DNA from: Hemibagrus wyckioides
Taxonomy: Eukaryota; Chordata; Actinopteri; Siluriformes; Bagridae
Direction: 5' to 3'
Assembly: GCF_019097595.1 (NCBI RefSeq)
Contig: NC_080711.1
Location: 18,787,428 to 18,851,427, forward strand
Length of the DNA stretch: 64,000 nucleotides
The notes below the pieces were generated by a model, which made no database searches, was not told the DNA's origin, and saw only the letters and a list, made by a program, of their open reading frames with translations. Both the position numbers and the translations under genes were made by a program. This document shows, piece after piece, positions 28,471 through 41,356 of the stretch. How positions within the stretch are numbered: the stretch's first letter is position 1; each line of letters opens with the position of its first letter.

Positions 28471-31031
28471 CAACTGATTCTCTCACAGATTTATTACACA
28501 CTACACACATGTACAAAATGTTTACTACTACATTTTTACTACATGGGATGAACTGTCTGTGATGGACTGGTGACCTGTCCAGGGTGTACCCCCGGCCTTT
28601 CACCCACTGTGTGCTGGGATAGGCTCCAGCAGATCCCAGTCACCCTAATTAGGAATAAAGTGGGTATAGAAAATGGATGGAAATGGATGGATGGATTGAT
28701 GGATGGGATGTACTGTTAAAGGAATATGAGCAACAACAATGTGGTGTGATACAGTCTGACCTGAAAAAGAGTTTTTATAGCCGCTTCAATTCAATTTATT
28801 TGTATAGCGCCTTTTACAATGGACATGGTCTCAAAGCAGCTTTACAGAAGTATAGAAACAGAGAAAGAACAGGAAAAAAATATTAAAAATGATTAAACTA
28901 TTTTATCCCTAATGTCGACACTGGCAAGGAAAAACTCCCTGTGATGATATGAGGAAGAAACCATCCTCATTTGGGTGACACTAAACAGTAAATAACTAAA
29001 TAATGTCCTTTCTACAACAGCAACCAAGGGCTTATGGGGAACTCTTAGTTCATTGTAGTTTCTGAGTTCATTTTAGGCACTAATTCCTTGCTGTCACAGC
29101 ACATCCCATAATGTTTCATTCCTCTGATAGTTCCCCATGAACCCTTGACTGCTGTTGTAGAAAGGACATTATTAACATTTATATTATTTACTGTCCAGTG
29201 TCACCCAAATGAGGATGAGGTTCCCTTCTGAGTCAGGTTCCTCTAAAGGTTTCTTCCTCACATCATCACAGGGAGTTTTTCCTCGTCATCATCACCTCAG
29301 GCTTGCTCATTAGGGATAAAATAGGTACTTAACTTTAAACTATGTTTCTATACTTCTGTAAAGCTGCTTTGGGACAATGTCCATTGCTAAACGTGCTATA
29401 CAAATATATTGAATTGAATTGACTTGATACCACATAAACACTAGAGTTTATTTTTAAAGGAAGAAACAACATAGTGTTTATCTGTTGACGTCTAATTCAT
29501 CTGCCATACAGATGAATTAGAATCGAGAATGTAATCATTCTGTGAGATAATAAAACATTTATGTAATAAAATGTGTATGTGTACAAAACACACTGTTTAA
29601 TGTGTGTGTGTGTGTGGGTGTGTGTTTTCAGATCTCTGTTCCAGAACTCTCCAGCAGTGAAAAACGATGTGTTCCATCTGTCCATCCAGGATGTAGGGGG
29701 CATCGGTCAGATTCTGGACTACATGTACACTTCCCACCTGGAGCTTAACCCGGACAACGTGCACACGCTGCTGCACATTGCACAGAACCTACAGGTACAA
29801 CAGGTCATTGTTGCTGGCTGTGTCCCAAACTGTATAGAAGCAAACTATAACAGCAAACTGCTGTTTTGACACACTACTTTATAACATGCAGCCATTTATA
29901 AGATGCAGCACCTCTTCATTTACCTGAATTAAGAACTTGGATCTAAATATACTTATCTGTTTTTTTCGCAGGTGTCTAACATCATTAACATGTGCACTGT
30001 GTACTTGAAGCCTGTGACTCCGCCCCTTTCGCTGCCTGATTGTGTTCTGGGGAGCCCTTTACCTGCAGAGCCTGACTTCCAAAGCGCCGCCCCCAGTGAC
30101 ATCACCAATCCCAATGTCCAATACAGACGACCCCAACAGACAAGTGTGATGTCAGTGGCCCCGCCCACTGCTAACCTGGAAGCAGCCAGTAGTCTTCCGG
30201 CTCATGGTTACAAGCTGAGGAACTTTTACAGCAGGCAGTATTTTAAAAAAGTGGCAGAGGAGCAGAATAATAATAATAATATTATTAATAATAACACACA
30301 AGGTGCCAATCCTAGCCTTCCAAAACCGCCCACGAATGCAGAGAACCAATCACTGCATTCGGCACCATCTACAACAACCAGTCAGATACCAACAGACACA
30401 GGAAATCCTGTTCTGTCTCAATCCACCGTGCCTGTGATGTCACAGACATTACCATGCTATGCAAACGCTACCATTCCCCCTTCTTCCTTGTCCTCATCGA
30501 CTTCCTGTTCTAATGCTCCTGTGCTTCCTGTGAGTGGGGTAAAAACCACCCCTGCGTCTCGCACTGTGTGCCCTAAAAAGGCTGTTTACCTGAAGAAGTT
30601 CAATTACCATGTTTTAGACGAGGGGGTGGAGTCTGAGGGTTTGATTGACAGCTGCAGTTCAGAAAGAGACCAGCAGGTGGGGACAGAACAAAGGCCAGAA
30701 CTCGTCAGCGTAGACACGCCCATTGAGGAGCCTGTGGAAGAGCCAGAACCCAGGATGCTCCCTATTCCTGACCCACCACCACAGCTGGAGCAGACATGCC
30801 CTCAAAATCAGAGGTCAGAAGGGTCAAAGGTTGCAGAAATGAATAACAAGTGCTGCTGTGAAGTGTGTGGGAAAACATTTAAACACCCCAGTAATCTAGA
30901 ACTGCACAAACGCTCACACACCGGTAAGACACACACAGCACTGATACACTCTTACTCTTTAATAAAAACCAAAGAAGCTATACCAAATGATATTTTGATA
31001 TGCATGAGGTATAGTGATATACTGTCATATT

Positions 31032-31073
<42 letters not shown>

Positions 31074-34000
31074 GCATGCAGGTGAGAAGCCATTCCAGTG
31101 TAATGTCTGTGGAAAGAAGTTTTCCCAGGTGTGTAGCAGTTTATACCTACGGTTTGCATATTCCACAGACTGTGACAAAAATTCAATCTTAATCTGAGTG
31201 TGTGTGTGTGTGTGTGTAGGCAGGAAACCTGCAGACTCATCTCCGCCGCCATTCAGGAGAGAAACCCTATATCTGTGAGCTCTGTGGGAAAAGGTAAAAG
31301 TGTGTGTTTGTGTGTGTCTAATGTATTCAAATTCAATGCAGTGTCACTAATATATATATTTGTGTGTGTGTGTGTGTGTGTGTAGTTTTGCTGCATCAGG
31401 TGATGTTCAGCGGCACATTGTCATCCACTCAGGAGCCCGACCTCATCTGTGTGACATCTGTGGACGAGGTGCCCACACACACACACACACACACACACAT
31501 ACAGTAGAACTCATACAGAGTCATAGTAGTAAGGCAGTATCAGTAATATTAGTGGTTCTTAACTCATCTCGTGTCCCAAGGTGTTTCCTCCTCTTATACC
31601 ACAGCAATTTTGCAGCAATTACAATTTTCATTTATCAAAGAAAGACACACAGTTATCATATTCATTATATAAGTCCCTTCTTTTCATTCCCTTGTGACAA
31701 AAACTGCTTGCCAAATAAATATCTTCTCAAAGAAAATGTCAACAATTACACACAGTCTAAGGGCTTGGACACTCAGTTGTTTGGACAGCCAGGGGTAGTT
31801 CGTTCCACCTCTTGGTGCCAGGACAGAGAAGACTCTTTATTCATGTTATCTTAGTGCTGTATAAGACTATGGTAATGTTTTCATCACAATGAAGTGCTTT
31901 AAGAGGCTCGTCAGAAGGCATATCAAGACCTTGCTGCCCCCTCTCGGTCTAAGAGAGAAGGAAAGAAGAGGACGAATTGAGTATCAGAAGCATATTGGCG
32001 GTATGAAAGCCTATGTGAGGATATGACTTTACCAAGAGAGCAAGAGGTCTAGAAAGAAAATAGAAGAGGACCCAGTACTAAGCCTAGGGGGACACCTGTA
32101 GAGAGTAAGCATAGAAAGTGCATTGCCATGCTTCATCATGTTTTCAAGGACATATGAAAAGGCCAATGACATTTTGGCTGATACAGCAGTTTTTCAGTAA
32201 CGGCCACAAGCAGGGGTGGACTTAGTGATTTGGGGGCCCTAAGCATTTCCAGGTAAGGGAATCTTGCGCATGTGCAGTACGATAGGAACGTTCCAGTATT
32301 CATGAATCATGGGGGGGCCCCGCATTTGAAAAGATGTAATAATAACGTTACAATCTTAATGGTTATAGACAGACCATACAATATATGATAGAAAAGTAAT
32401 AAGTACTATATGATTTATATAGGCTTCTTGGTATTGATCGGGGCCCCCTAATTCCCCGGGGCCCTAAGTGGCTGCTTACCTCGCTTATTGGTTAAGTCCG
32501 CCCCTGGCCACAAGGGCATCTTCTGTGAAGTCTGCTGCCTAAAAGCCATTCTGGTTAAGATCTTGGAGTTTATTTGGGGCAGGATAAAGAGTCCTCTTTC
32601 TCTAAAATTGACATGAGAACAAAAGAAAACCTTGGATGAAATGAGCTCTGATATTTCAGATATCGCAAATGGAAAAAGCATAAATAACATCCCTAATAAC
32701 GACTATTTCCCAGATTCGGTGAAATGAAGATAATTAAATGAACCTTCCATGCCCGGTTAGCGAAATTAAGGTCAGCTTGTTCTACCTCTCCGACTTTACC
32801 TCGATAAGCTTTGACATTTCTAATAATGTCATTGTGTCATCATGTACCTCTTGAAATTTATGAGGGTGGAAGGATGGGCTATTAAATTAGTCATGCTGTT
32901 GTTTATAAAGGATATGGACCTTAGGAATAAATCTTTAGGTCAAATTTTGGCAAATTCAACTGTAATCAAAAGTATAATGAAAATGCTGATAGCGTCATCA
33001 ACAACCCAGCAAGAACAATGCACAAAGAGTTGCCTGGGATTATTATTTGTAATTAGCAGAAGAGAGCAGCGATGTCAGATCAGACATCAGGAGAGGGACC
33101 TCCAGAGGTTGACAGTGATGAAAAACCTACATTAAGGATGTCAGTTCTTCTCGGTGGGATAAAATATGCCACAGTTCTGGTTAAAATTAAGGTTGGGAAT
33201 GAGTTCTGTTTGCACTTCAATAATTATATCTTCCATCCATTCATTTTCTCTACACGAGATCTCGGAGGACTTGTGCTTAGCACAGTGTGCTAACCATTGC
33301 AGGGCAAAATCACACACCCATTCACACATTACTGATCATTTAGATAGGCCAATCAGCCTCCAGAACATGTCTTTGGACTGGGGGAGGAAACCGGAGAACC
33401 CAAAGGAAACCCCTGAAGCACAAAAATATAGTCTAATTTATCTGCACTGTATTCAAACCCCTTGAACCTTTGCATATTTTGTAGTGTTAGACCCTGGAAT
33501 TGACCTGGAATTCAGTGATATTTTTCCCATTTGAATCTATACAATATTTTGAACATCGGAATATGCAAAATATTTTTTACTGTGGAACTAAAGCTAATTA
33601 AAAAACAAAAAAGTGTACATTTGCTGGTAGCACAAGTATTCATCCCTCTGGGACTATACCATGTAGATCCATCTAACTGTTATTGATTCTTCCTGGCAAA
33701 ATGACTCCAGTTATGTCAGATTGGCAGTTTTCAAGTCTTGAGATTTAGCTTTCTAACAAATCCACATTCTTTATTTTGAACAACTCCAATGGAGCTTCGG
33801 TTCCTTTATGATTTGTTTCAGGTCTCTTGCAGACTGCAACAGGTTTCCTTCTAGCATTGTACTGTACTTGGGTCCATTCCTCAATCTCCTGCCCTTAGCG
33901 CTGACCAGTTTCCCAGTTCTTGTTGATGACACAACATGATACTATTCAATTCAATTCAATTTATTTGTTTAGCGCCTTTTACAATGGACATCGTCTCAAA

Positions 34001-37000
34001 GCAGCTTTACAAAAGTAGAGAAACAGAGAAAGGAGAAAAAAAAATTATTAAATGAAATTATTAAACTATTTTATCCCTAATGAGAAGCCTGCGGCAAAGG
34101 TGGCAAGAAAAACCTCCCTGTGATGATGTGAGGAAGAAACCTTGAGAGGAACCAGGCTCAGGAGGGAACCTCATCCTCATTTGGGTGACACTGGACAGTA
34201 AATAATGTAACTGTAACTGATTAATGTCCTTTCAACAACAGCAGCCAAGAGCTCTTGAGGAACTATTAGGTCAGTGTAGTTTCTGAGTTCATTAAAGACA
34301 CGAATTTCTTGCTGTCACGAGCTGACAGATGAAATGACAGATCTGTGACGGTGTGAAAGTCTCCAAGTGGCTCTGTCCACGGCTGTCTCCTGGTCACAGG
34401 CTGTCCACACAGATCCATCCACAGCATCAGTGAGCACCACCAAGCGAATAGACTCAGACCAGGGGTCGAGGCAGTGGTCACACTGGAAACTCAGAACACT
34501 GGGAGCTCAGGAGTGGGATGTATAACTCAACAGAGAGAAAGATATTAAGTATGCTTGTGATCGTATGATGTTTGAAGACAATGTAGATTATGTGTAAAGT
34601 GCAGGCAGGGACTCCGGCAAGACTAACTGTGACAGCATAACTAAAAGAGAGAACCAGAAGGTGACAGACATGAAGACGTCCCTGGACATAAAGCATCCAA
34701 CCACTTCAGTCAGCACACCTGAGTGACTTGCGATACTACCACCACCATGTTTCACTCTATAGGGATGAGGATCTTAAGGGGATAAGCAGTGGTGGGTTTC
34801 TACCCAACATCAGTCCAGAAATGTGTTTTTTTTTTTTGGTCTCATCAGCTCAGAGAACTTGCGGTCTTTGAGGAAGAAGTGTTGAATGATGAATTCGTAA
34901 CTTTTATAGTTATTGTTTGTAAACTGTTTTGCACACCATTTCAGTCTGAAGAGTGTGTGTCATCTTTCATTTTGCAGCCTGCTCAGGATCCCCTGCCACC
35001 AGAGAGGCATAATGCAATACTGCAGTCTATTTTCCAATAAGGAAGAGACAGCGACACAAGGAGAAATAGCAAACATGGAAAATTCGGTGTTTCAAGAAGA
35101 GGACTCCTGTAAGTTAGAAAGTAACTGCAGTGATTTAGACCGGTATAAAGTGTAGGAGTAGCTTATCTCAGCAAAGACTACAGAATAGATTTTGACACCT
35201 TTTGAGAGTGTGAGGAAATCTCTAACCTGTAACATATTATCAGTGATGGCTGTTGGGGTTATTAGACAGGAGAGCTGATGTTTATGCCACGTTTCTTCAG
35301 AATACTTCCTCCTTCATACCACTCCATGGATTTTTCACAGCCGTTGCACTCGGTTCCACGAAAAGACTTACAGAAATGTATCTAATGTGGAGGCTACAAA
35401 TAAATCTTTATTATAATCTGATCAGACGCATTGACAGGTGAAGTGAATAACACTGATTATCTCCTCATCATGTTATTGGGTGTATATAAATGGTATATAG
35501 CCGCAGACCAGTCAGGGTGCCCGTGCTGACCCTGTGCACCCCTGAAAGCGCCAACAATGTGTATGTGAGCATCAGGTGGCCTGGTCTGATGAATCACAGT
35601 TTCTTTTACATCACGTGGATGGCCGGGTGCGTGTGCGTCGCTTACCTGGGGAACACATGGCACTATGCACTATGGGAAGAAGGTGAGCCGGCGGAGGCAG
35701 GGTCACGCTTTGGGCAGTGTTCCGCTGGGAAACCTTGGGTCCTGCCATCCATGTGGATGTTACTTTGACACGTACCACCTACCTAAGCATTGTTACAGAC
35801 CATGTACACTCTTTAATGGAAACGGTATTCCCTGATGACTGTCGCCTCTTCCAGCAGGATAATGCACCGTGCCACAAAGCAGAAATGGTTTGATGACCGA
35901 AACAACGAGTTTGAGGTGATGACTTGGCCTCCAAATTCCCCAGATCTCAATCCAATCGAGCATCTTTGGGATGTGCTGGACAAACAAGTCCGATCCATGG
36001 AGGTCCCACCTCACAATTTAGAGGATCTGCTGCTGACATCTTGGTGCCAGATCCCAAAGCACACCTTCAGGGATCTAGTGGAGTCCATGCCTCGACGGGT
36101 CAGGGCTGTTTTGGCAGCAAAAGCCAATTAGGCAGGTGGTCATAATGTTATGGCTGATCGGTGTACATTATTTCTTTTTACTAGCCCATGTAAATAACCA
36201 CCTCTGCCTGTTATACAGATGTTTTGTAGTTGTTTCTAATCAGAATATTTTCCAGCAGCAAATTAATGAAATAGGACGGCACTAATTAATATTTTCTGCC
36301 AGCATCGAGCGGCTCAAGAAATGAAATGGAACTGAACAGCGTAATAGTTAATAATGAGTCTCCTGATTTTGTAAAGATATAATGATTAGACACACATTTA
36401 ACAATATCAAACACATCGGAAGTTTTTTTTATACTCTGAAATCATGCCTAAATTTCTCCCTCTATAAGTCAAAGCCAGTTTGCCCCTAGTCATTAATATT
36501 AATAATCATATTCAGTCTTTCTGTTCATTTAATAATTCATTATAGTTCATAGAAGTATAATAATCTTCTCAATGGAAGGAGAAACCTTTTAGACAGAATA
36601 ATGAAATGGTGAAATATATGGAAATTGAGCACCTCATGTAGAGGAGTAATGTTTAGAGAGTCAGATCGCTTGACTCAACAAGATTTGGCACCTGTTAGTG
36701 GGTGGGATATATTAGAGGCAGCAAATGAACATTTTGTCCTCAAAGTTGATGTGTTAGAAGCAGGAAAAATGGACAAGCGTAAGGATTTGAGCGAGTTTGA
36801 CAAGGGCCAAATTGTGATGGCTAGACGACTGGATCAGAACATCTCTAAAACTGCAGCTCTTGTGGGGTGTTCCCGGTCTACAGTGGTCAGTATCTATCAA
36901 AAGTGGTCCATGGAAGGAACAGTGGTGAACCGGTGACAGGGTCATGGGTGACCAAGGCTCATTGATGCACGTGGTGAGTGAAGGCTGGCCCATGTGATCG

Positions 37001-38968
37001 GATCTAACAGACGAGCTACTGTTGCTCAAATTGCTGTAGAAGTTAATGCTGGTTCTGATTGAAAGGTGTCAGAATACACAGTGCAGGACATCGAATTAAG
37101 GTTTCTTTCCAAGTCAGGGATTAGAAAAGTTTACATTACAGCTAATCCAAAAAAACACTTCAGCAAACTCATTTCAATTTGATTTATTTAGAGCTTTACA
37201 GATATCTATACATTCAGGATATAAATGATCAATTTGACGTTTACTTGCATGATCCAGGAGACAATAGATGCACTGACTCTCATCTTGAGCAGCTTCCCAC
37301 TTAGTGAAAGTGGTCTGACATCCAGATGTGAGTGAGCAAGGTACAGTAGCTAGACCTACACCTACATGAGGTCGAAGAGGGTCTAGAGCATGTTTCACCT
37401 TTGGCCACAGCCAGTCTTTCTGGAACCTTCAAAGCATGTGACGTTTAGCCAACTGGTTTAGTTTAATGTGTGGTTATTTATTGTGCAGCCTTGCTTGGGT
37501 TAGGGTTAGTAGGAGGAAGAGATGGAAACTTGGTTCTGCAGCAAGGACTGTTACCTTTTGGAAAGCTCAAAACATCAATGCGTATTTGTAAATGAGGATT
37601 TAGAGCTCAGTGTTTGCTTTGTAGAAACATTGTAGGAAAAATTGATAAAAGGTACCTTAAAGTTGATAAGGAACCTTTAGGTTTCATTGACAAAAATAGC
37701 TCAGTACACAGCAGATCCAAAGAGCTCGCACTAATCTATATAAAGGGAGAGAAGAGCCTCATCTGTACTTCAGCCAAAGCCACACAGAACATTTCCACGC
37801 AGATGATTTCACCTTTCTGATCCATCCTCTCTGTGCATCTCACAGATAAGAGCCGGATCAAGACTCCACTTTTAATGGTGTCGCTCCATTATTTCCTTGT
37901 GTTGTGTTTCCATCAGCTCCTTTTTGGAATCTCTGGATCTAACAGGTGTGTGTGTGTGTGTGTTTCTATGTAGGTTTTGGCAACCTCAGTAACCTGAAGG
38001 AACATAAGAAGACTCACAGTTCGGAAAAAGAGTTTATCTGCGATCAATGTGGCAAGTCATTCAACATGCAGAGAAAACTAATCAAGCACACAATGAGACA
38101 CACGGGAGAGAAACCGTACTGCTGCCAGACCTGCGGTAACACACACACACACACACACACTCCCCTTTAGGATTGTAGAAAAGTTGCTAGCTTTTTACTT
38201 TTTGGATTTTTTGGTTCCATCCATTTTTAACCAAACATGAAAAAGTTCAGTTCTGGTCAGTTTTCAGCACCACACTGATCCTGCTTCTGGTCAGTAACCC
38301 GTCCATATTTCAGTGTATTGTGCAATTAACAAGGAAAGATCTGACTACTATGATGCAGCTTTTTTTATTGATCATATTTTATGTAATTAGGCATTGAAAT
38401 AGTGACCGGTTGTTTGCATAGAACGAACCCTTTGAGTGTGATAACGTGTCCCACTTTAACCTTAATGTTTTCAGGTAAGTGCTTCGCCGGCTCAGGTGAC
38501 CTCCAGCGTCACGTGCGTTCCCACACAGGTGAGCGTCCGTACGTGTGTGACACCTGCGGGAAAGGGTTCACACGCACAGCAGTGCTACGCCGGCACCGAA
38601 ACTCTCACTGCAACACCCAAACACACACCACGTCCTCGGAGGATACACACGCCTCGCCCTCTCGCACCGAGGCAGACTCGCACACTCAGCTACACACTCC
38701 ACACAATCAGAGTGAACTCGGTTCCCTTCCTCATCCCACCTCTGCCCCGCCTCCTCCGGAAAATCCCAGACAAGCCCCGCCCTCTAATGACGCCACCTCC
38801 ACGACGTTCTTTTCCTCGCACTCTTCATCCGCTCCGCTCTCGGATCTGCGCTCAGGTGTTCCGCATCATTTCATTTCCAAGCCCCTCCCTTCGAACTCTA
38901 AGGCCCCGCCCCATCCTCTAAGGCCTGCCCTCCACTCTGACTCTTCCTTCAGCTGGGACTCACAATGA
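28062..38968 (+). CDS. zbtb49: BTB/zinc-finger transcription factor ZBTB49, 8 coding exons
   Basis: Exons 28062-28213, 29632-29794, 29972-30923, 31082-31128, 31220-31293, 31386-31468, 37974-38135 and 38475-38968 join to 2127 nt (708 aa, TGA). All introns are GT-AG and in phase. ZBTB49 is a nuclear transcription factor; the human protein (765 aa) activates CDKN1A together with ZBTB17/MIZ1. The BTB dimerisation domain occupies residues 1 to about 115 ([20 protein letters not shown], then AAFSPYFR). Residues 120-400 are low-complexity, with an (AAT)-encoded Asn run. Seven C2H2 fingers follow (about 401-590), from [21 protein letters not shown] to [21 protein letters not shown], as in the human protein. 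The last ~115 residues are Pro/Ser/His-rich. Intron 6 is 6.5 kb and full of transposons; introns 4 and 5 are only ~91 bp each. Confidence 0.95.
28245..28505 (-). pseudogene. Pseudo-copy of lyar exon 1 and upstream DNA
   Basis: The segment matches 26557-26790 in the same orientation. Shared landmarks are GGCACATAG, TCTTTCTTCAG and a 27-base identical block (28373-28399 against 26671-26697). It copies the start of lyar exon 1 and its 5' flank. The minus strand retains VVFFTC and CCCTAAGCACACCTCTATGT but has a deletion, stop codons and a GTG in place of the ATG. A (CA)n expansion (28433-28469) interrupts it. It lies antisense in zbtb49 intron 1. Confidence 0.85.
28788..29428. mobile_element. Foldback repeat in zbtb49 intron 1, ~640 bp
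   Basis: The ends form an inverted repeat: CAATTCAATTTATTTGTATA at the left and TATTGAATTGAATTG at the right. Further pairs lie inside (AGCAGCTTTACAGAAGTATA with TATACTTCTGTAAAGCTGCT; ATGTCCTTTCTACAACAGC with GCTGTTGTAGAAAGGACAT). Most of the element can fold on itself. Related sequence occurs at about 33945-34350 and 60565-60660. No coding frame was seen. Confidence 0.7.
32211..32506. mobile_element. hAT-like MITE, 296 bp, perfect 8-bp TSD
   Basis: The ends are CAGGGGTGGACTTAGTGATT and, inverted at the right, TTGGTTAAGTCCGCCCCTG. Identical 8-bp direct repeats GCCACAAG flank it at 32203-32210 and 32507-32514. Eight-base duplications with CAGGG-type ends are typical of hAT elements. It has no coding capacity. 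Confidence 0.88.
35480..36163 (+). pseudogene. Family B Tc1-like transposase, C-terminal half
   Basis: Frames in this segment encode [11 protein letters not shown], then ITWMAG, then after frameshifts the catalytic end [20 protein letters not shown] and the tail [19 protein letters not shown]. The right terminus ATAATGTTATGGCTGATCGG, then TGTA, ends at 36163 with TA after it. The N-terminal half is absent here but a matching piece lies downstream at 36640-37110. Confidence 0.8.
36640..37110 (+). pseudogene. Family B Tc1-like transposase, N-terminal half
   Basis: The ATG at about 36769 opens [20 protein letters not shown], then a helix-turn-helix with [20 protein letters not shown], then GTVVNR and a TGA (36934-36936). 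A second TGA lies 12 nt further on. Both stops look like CGA-to-TGA changes. Sequence similarity continues to about 37085. No terminus is visible at its right. Confidence 0.8.
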
Positions 38969-40941
38969 AAATGCTTCAGAAGATGACCACTGACTTCTCT
39001 GGTGATTCCACCATTTATCAAAGATGAATAAAATGTCCATCAATTATATTTTTTATTACACTAGACTCATTATTTCAAATGGGTTCTATCAAAGGGATTG
39101 TAAAAAATCTGCTTTCTCCATATGCTTTATGTCTTTATGACACTTAATGAAATGGTGAAATAAAAAAGGCAAGCTTTGGACACTGAATTTTCTGGCCTGA
39201 TTTGTTTATGATTCATTTACCATGTCCACTAGAGTGTGCTATATCCTTATGTCCATTACACTCTGAGGTATAATAAAGTTTGTTCCTGAGTTGCTCTTCT
39301 GTTCTACACTGGTGTTAAATCTGTTACTAGCTAAAAAACGAATTAATTTTATAATCTACATCTGGTGTCCTAAAAGCATAGTCGAGGTAGGATGACTTTA
39401 TGCTGATGTGATGCTTGTCCCACCATTTAACGGCAATTATCTTTCTGCTGCTGAGATGGTCATTTCTCTCATTTACATTCTCTATGGGAGAATAATGTAG
39501 TCTTTCATCTGGCTAATTTTGGCATTGTTAAGGACCAGACACACTGGCTTTTGTGTGCTTTCATTCGTGTTGTGTGACCTTGCCTGTTTGATCAATGAAC
39601 CTGCACGTACTTTGTGTGTGTGTGTGTGTGTGTGTTGACTCACGGCAGCATGCTTTCTGTGCCCCACTGATTAATATGAGCCTGAGATCCAATGTTGTCT
39701 TTATGCTTCACTGAACAGTAGAATGGAATTAACCTCCTCAAGACCCTGTTGCTAGGTGGTCTAGAAAGTTTTCCACAGGGTGATGAAAGGGTGGCAAAGC
39801 ATTTTTTTCTTTCTCAGAGTGGCATGTTCATGGAGGAAGAACGAGAACGAGCTCTAGGATCATTGGTACCGTTTGGTTATGTAAACATAGTGATGAACTC
39901 TGGATCATGGTAGAAGATGAGCATTTGGATGTCACCGAGTCAATTAGATGCCATCTCCATGGCAACAAAGCATTGCATTTTGTCGAAACACAGATTCCTG
40001 GAGGTTGCTACACAATACTGGAAATTTGTAGTGGGTTTGACGTGAAAGGACGAAGAAAGGCGGAGGATCTGTGATGCTGTCAGGTTCCCTTTCCTCCTTG
40101 GGAACCCGGGGCTTCATTCATCAAGCTTGATATGAATGGATTCGTTTCTAACTTGTTCATATGAGCATTCACACAAGAAATCTGGTCATGAAAATCTAGT
40201 TTTGGGGGAAAAAAATAAATTCATGCTCCTGAGTGTGTGTGTGTGTGTGTGTGTGTACATTTATACATAAGAAGATTAACCCAGGAGCGTTGCTAAATCC
40301 TTTTTCCTGGGGCAGTGTCTGATGAGATAGATTACAGTAGCTGCAGTCTGAAAATAAATCTTTCCTATCCATTCATCAATATCATTTACATCATTTAAAT
40401 TATTTAGAACATCATCTGAAGCAAAAATATCCTGCACATCTCTTCAGTCATAAGCCCCACCTCCTTCACTGTGTGCTCCTCCTCCTTTCACATTTCCCTC
40501 TTGAAACCTTGACTTGAGGACCGAGGAGCAGTAACTACTAGGTTTACACTCATCCCTGTGCTAATGAGTATTATGGGAATTTGTATTCAGTTGGATGATG
40601 ACATCCCGGTTTCTGGATCTAATTTACTTGGCGCACAATGTTAGCTTGTTTACCTTAATTTTGAAGCAAAATTCATCTGCTCAATTTCTACAAACACCCC
40701 TGAGACTAACTAATGAAAACCCTTATCTGACTGGCTTCAAATCACACCATCTGTGTGAAACCCGGTCGCTTTATATTCATCACCTTAATTAAAGATGTAT
40801 TCAATGTAAACAGATTAAAGAAAGATTGACTCATCAATCAGTTAAGAAGAAATGCTGCTGTTATTAAAGGAGGAGTGACAGTATGTTGGTTATATTTGTC
40901 ACAACATCTTCTTTTTATGCTGTGCAACACTTTGAATGATA

Positions 40942-41356
40942 CAGTATATTGCCAAAACTTTTGGGACACCTCAGGGCTCAGCTTCTTAGTTCCAGTGAAA
41001 GGAACTCTTGATGCTTCAGTATACCAAGACAATTGGACAATTTCATGCTGTCCTGCACAGAGTCCTGACCTCAACCTGATAGAACACCTTTGGGATGAAT
41101 TAGAGCGGAGACTGCGAGCGAGACCTTCTCGTCTAACATCAGTGCCTGACCTCATAAATGCGCTTCTAGAGGAATGTTGGAACAGGAAGGGGTCATCCCC
41201 AAACTGTTCCCACAAAGTTGGGAGCATGAAATTGTCCAAAATGTCTTGGTATGCTGAAGCATTAAGAGTTCCTTTTTTACTGGAACTAAGGGGCCGAGCC
41301 CAAACCCTGAATTCAATAATTTGGAGGGGTGTCCCAAAACTTTTGGCAATATAGTG
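40942..41356. mobile_element. Foldback Tc1 derivative, 415 bp
   Basis: The ends CAGTATATTGCCAAAACTTT and inverted AAACTTTTGGCAATATAGTG are flanked by TA (40940-40941 and 41357-41358). From the left, a sense mid-region piece is joined to a sense C-terminal piece (GATGAATTAGAGCGGAGACT to about 41175). This is then joined to an antisense mid-region piece (AACAGGAAGGGGTCATCC onward). Junctions differ from those of the copy at 22915-23266. Confidence 0.85.

Larger units (their letters stand above)
31469..37973 (+). other. Repeat-filled intron 6 of zbtb49
   Basis: The contents in order are a (CA)n next to the donor, unannotated AT-rich DNA, the hAT-like MITE (32211-32506), an interspersed-repeat copy (33232-33420), Tc1-type remnants (33450-33850 and about 34730-35000) with a nested foldback-family copy (33945-34350), and family B transposase halves (35480-36163 and 36640-37110). 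No independent gene was found. Confidence 0.6.

Noticed and set aside
31360..31854. 164-codon open frame
   Set aside because: It is zbtb49 exon 6 running into a (CA)n repeat and intron. The donor at 31469 and the finger reading frame end the exon earlier.
35835..36131. Independent host gene of 98 codons
   Set aside because: It contains the Tc1 catalytic end ([12 protein letters not shown]) and abuts a transposon terminus.
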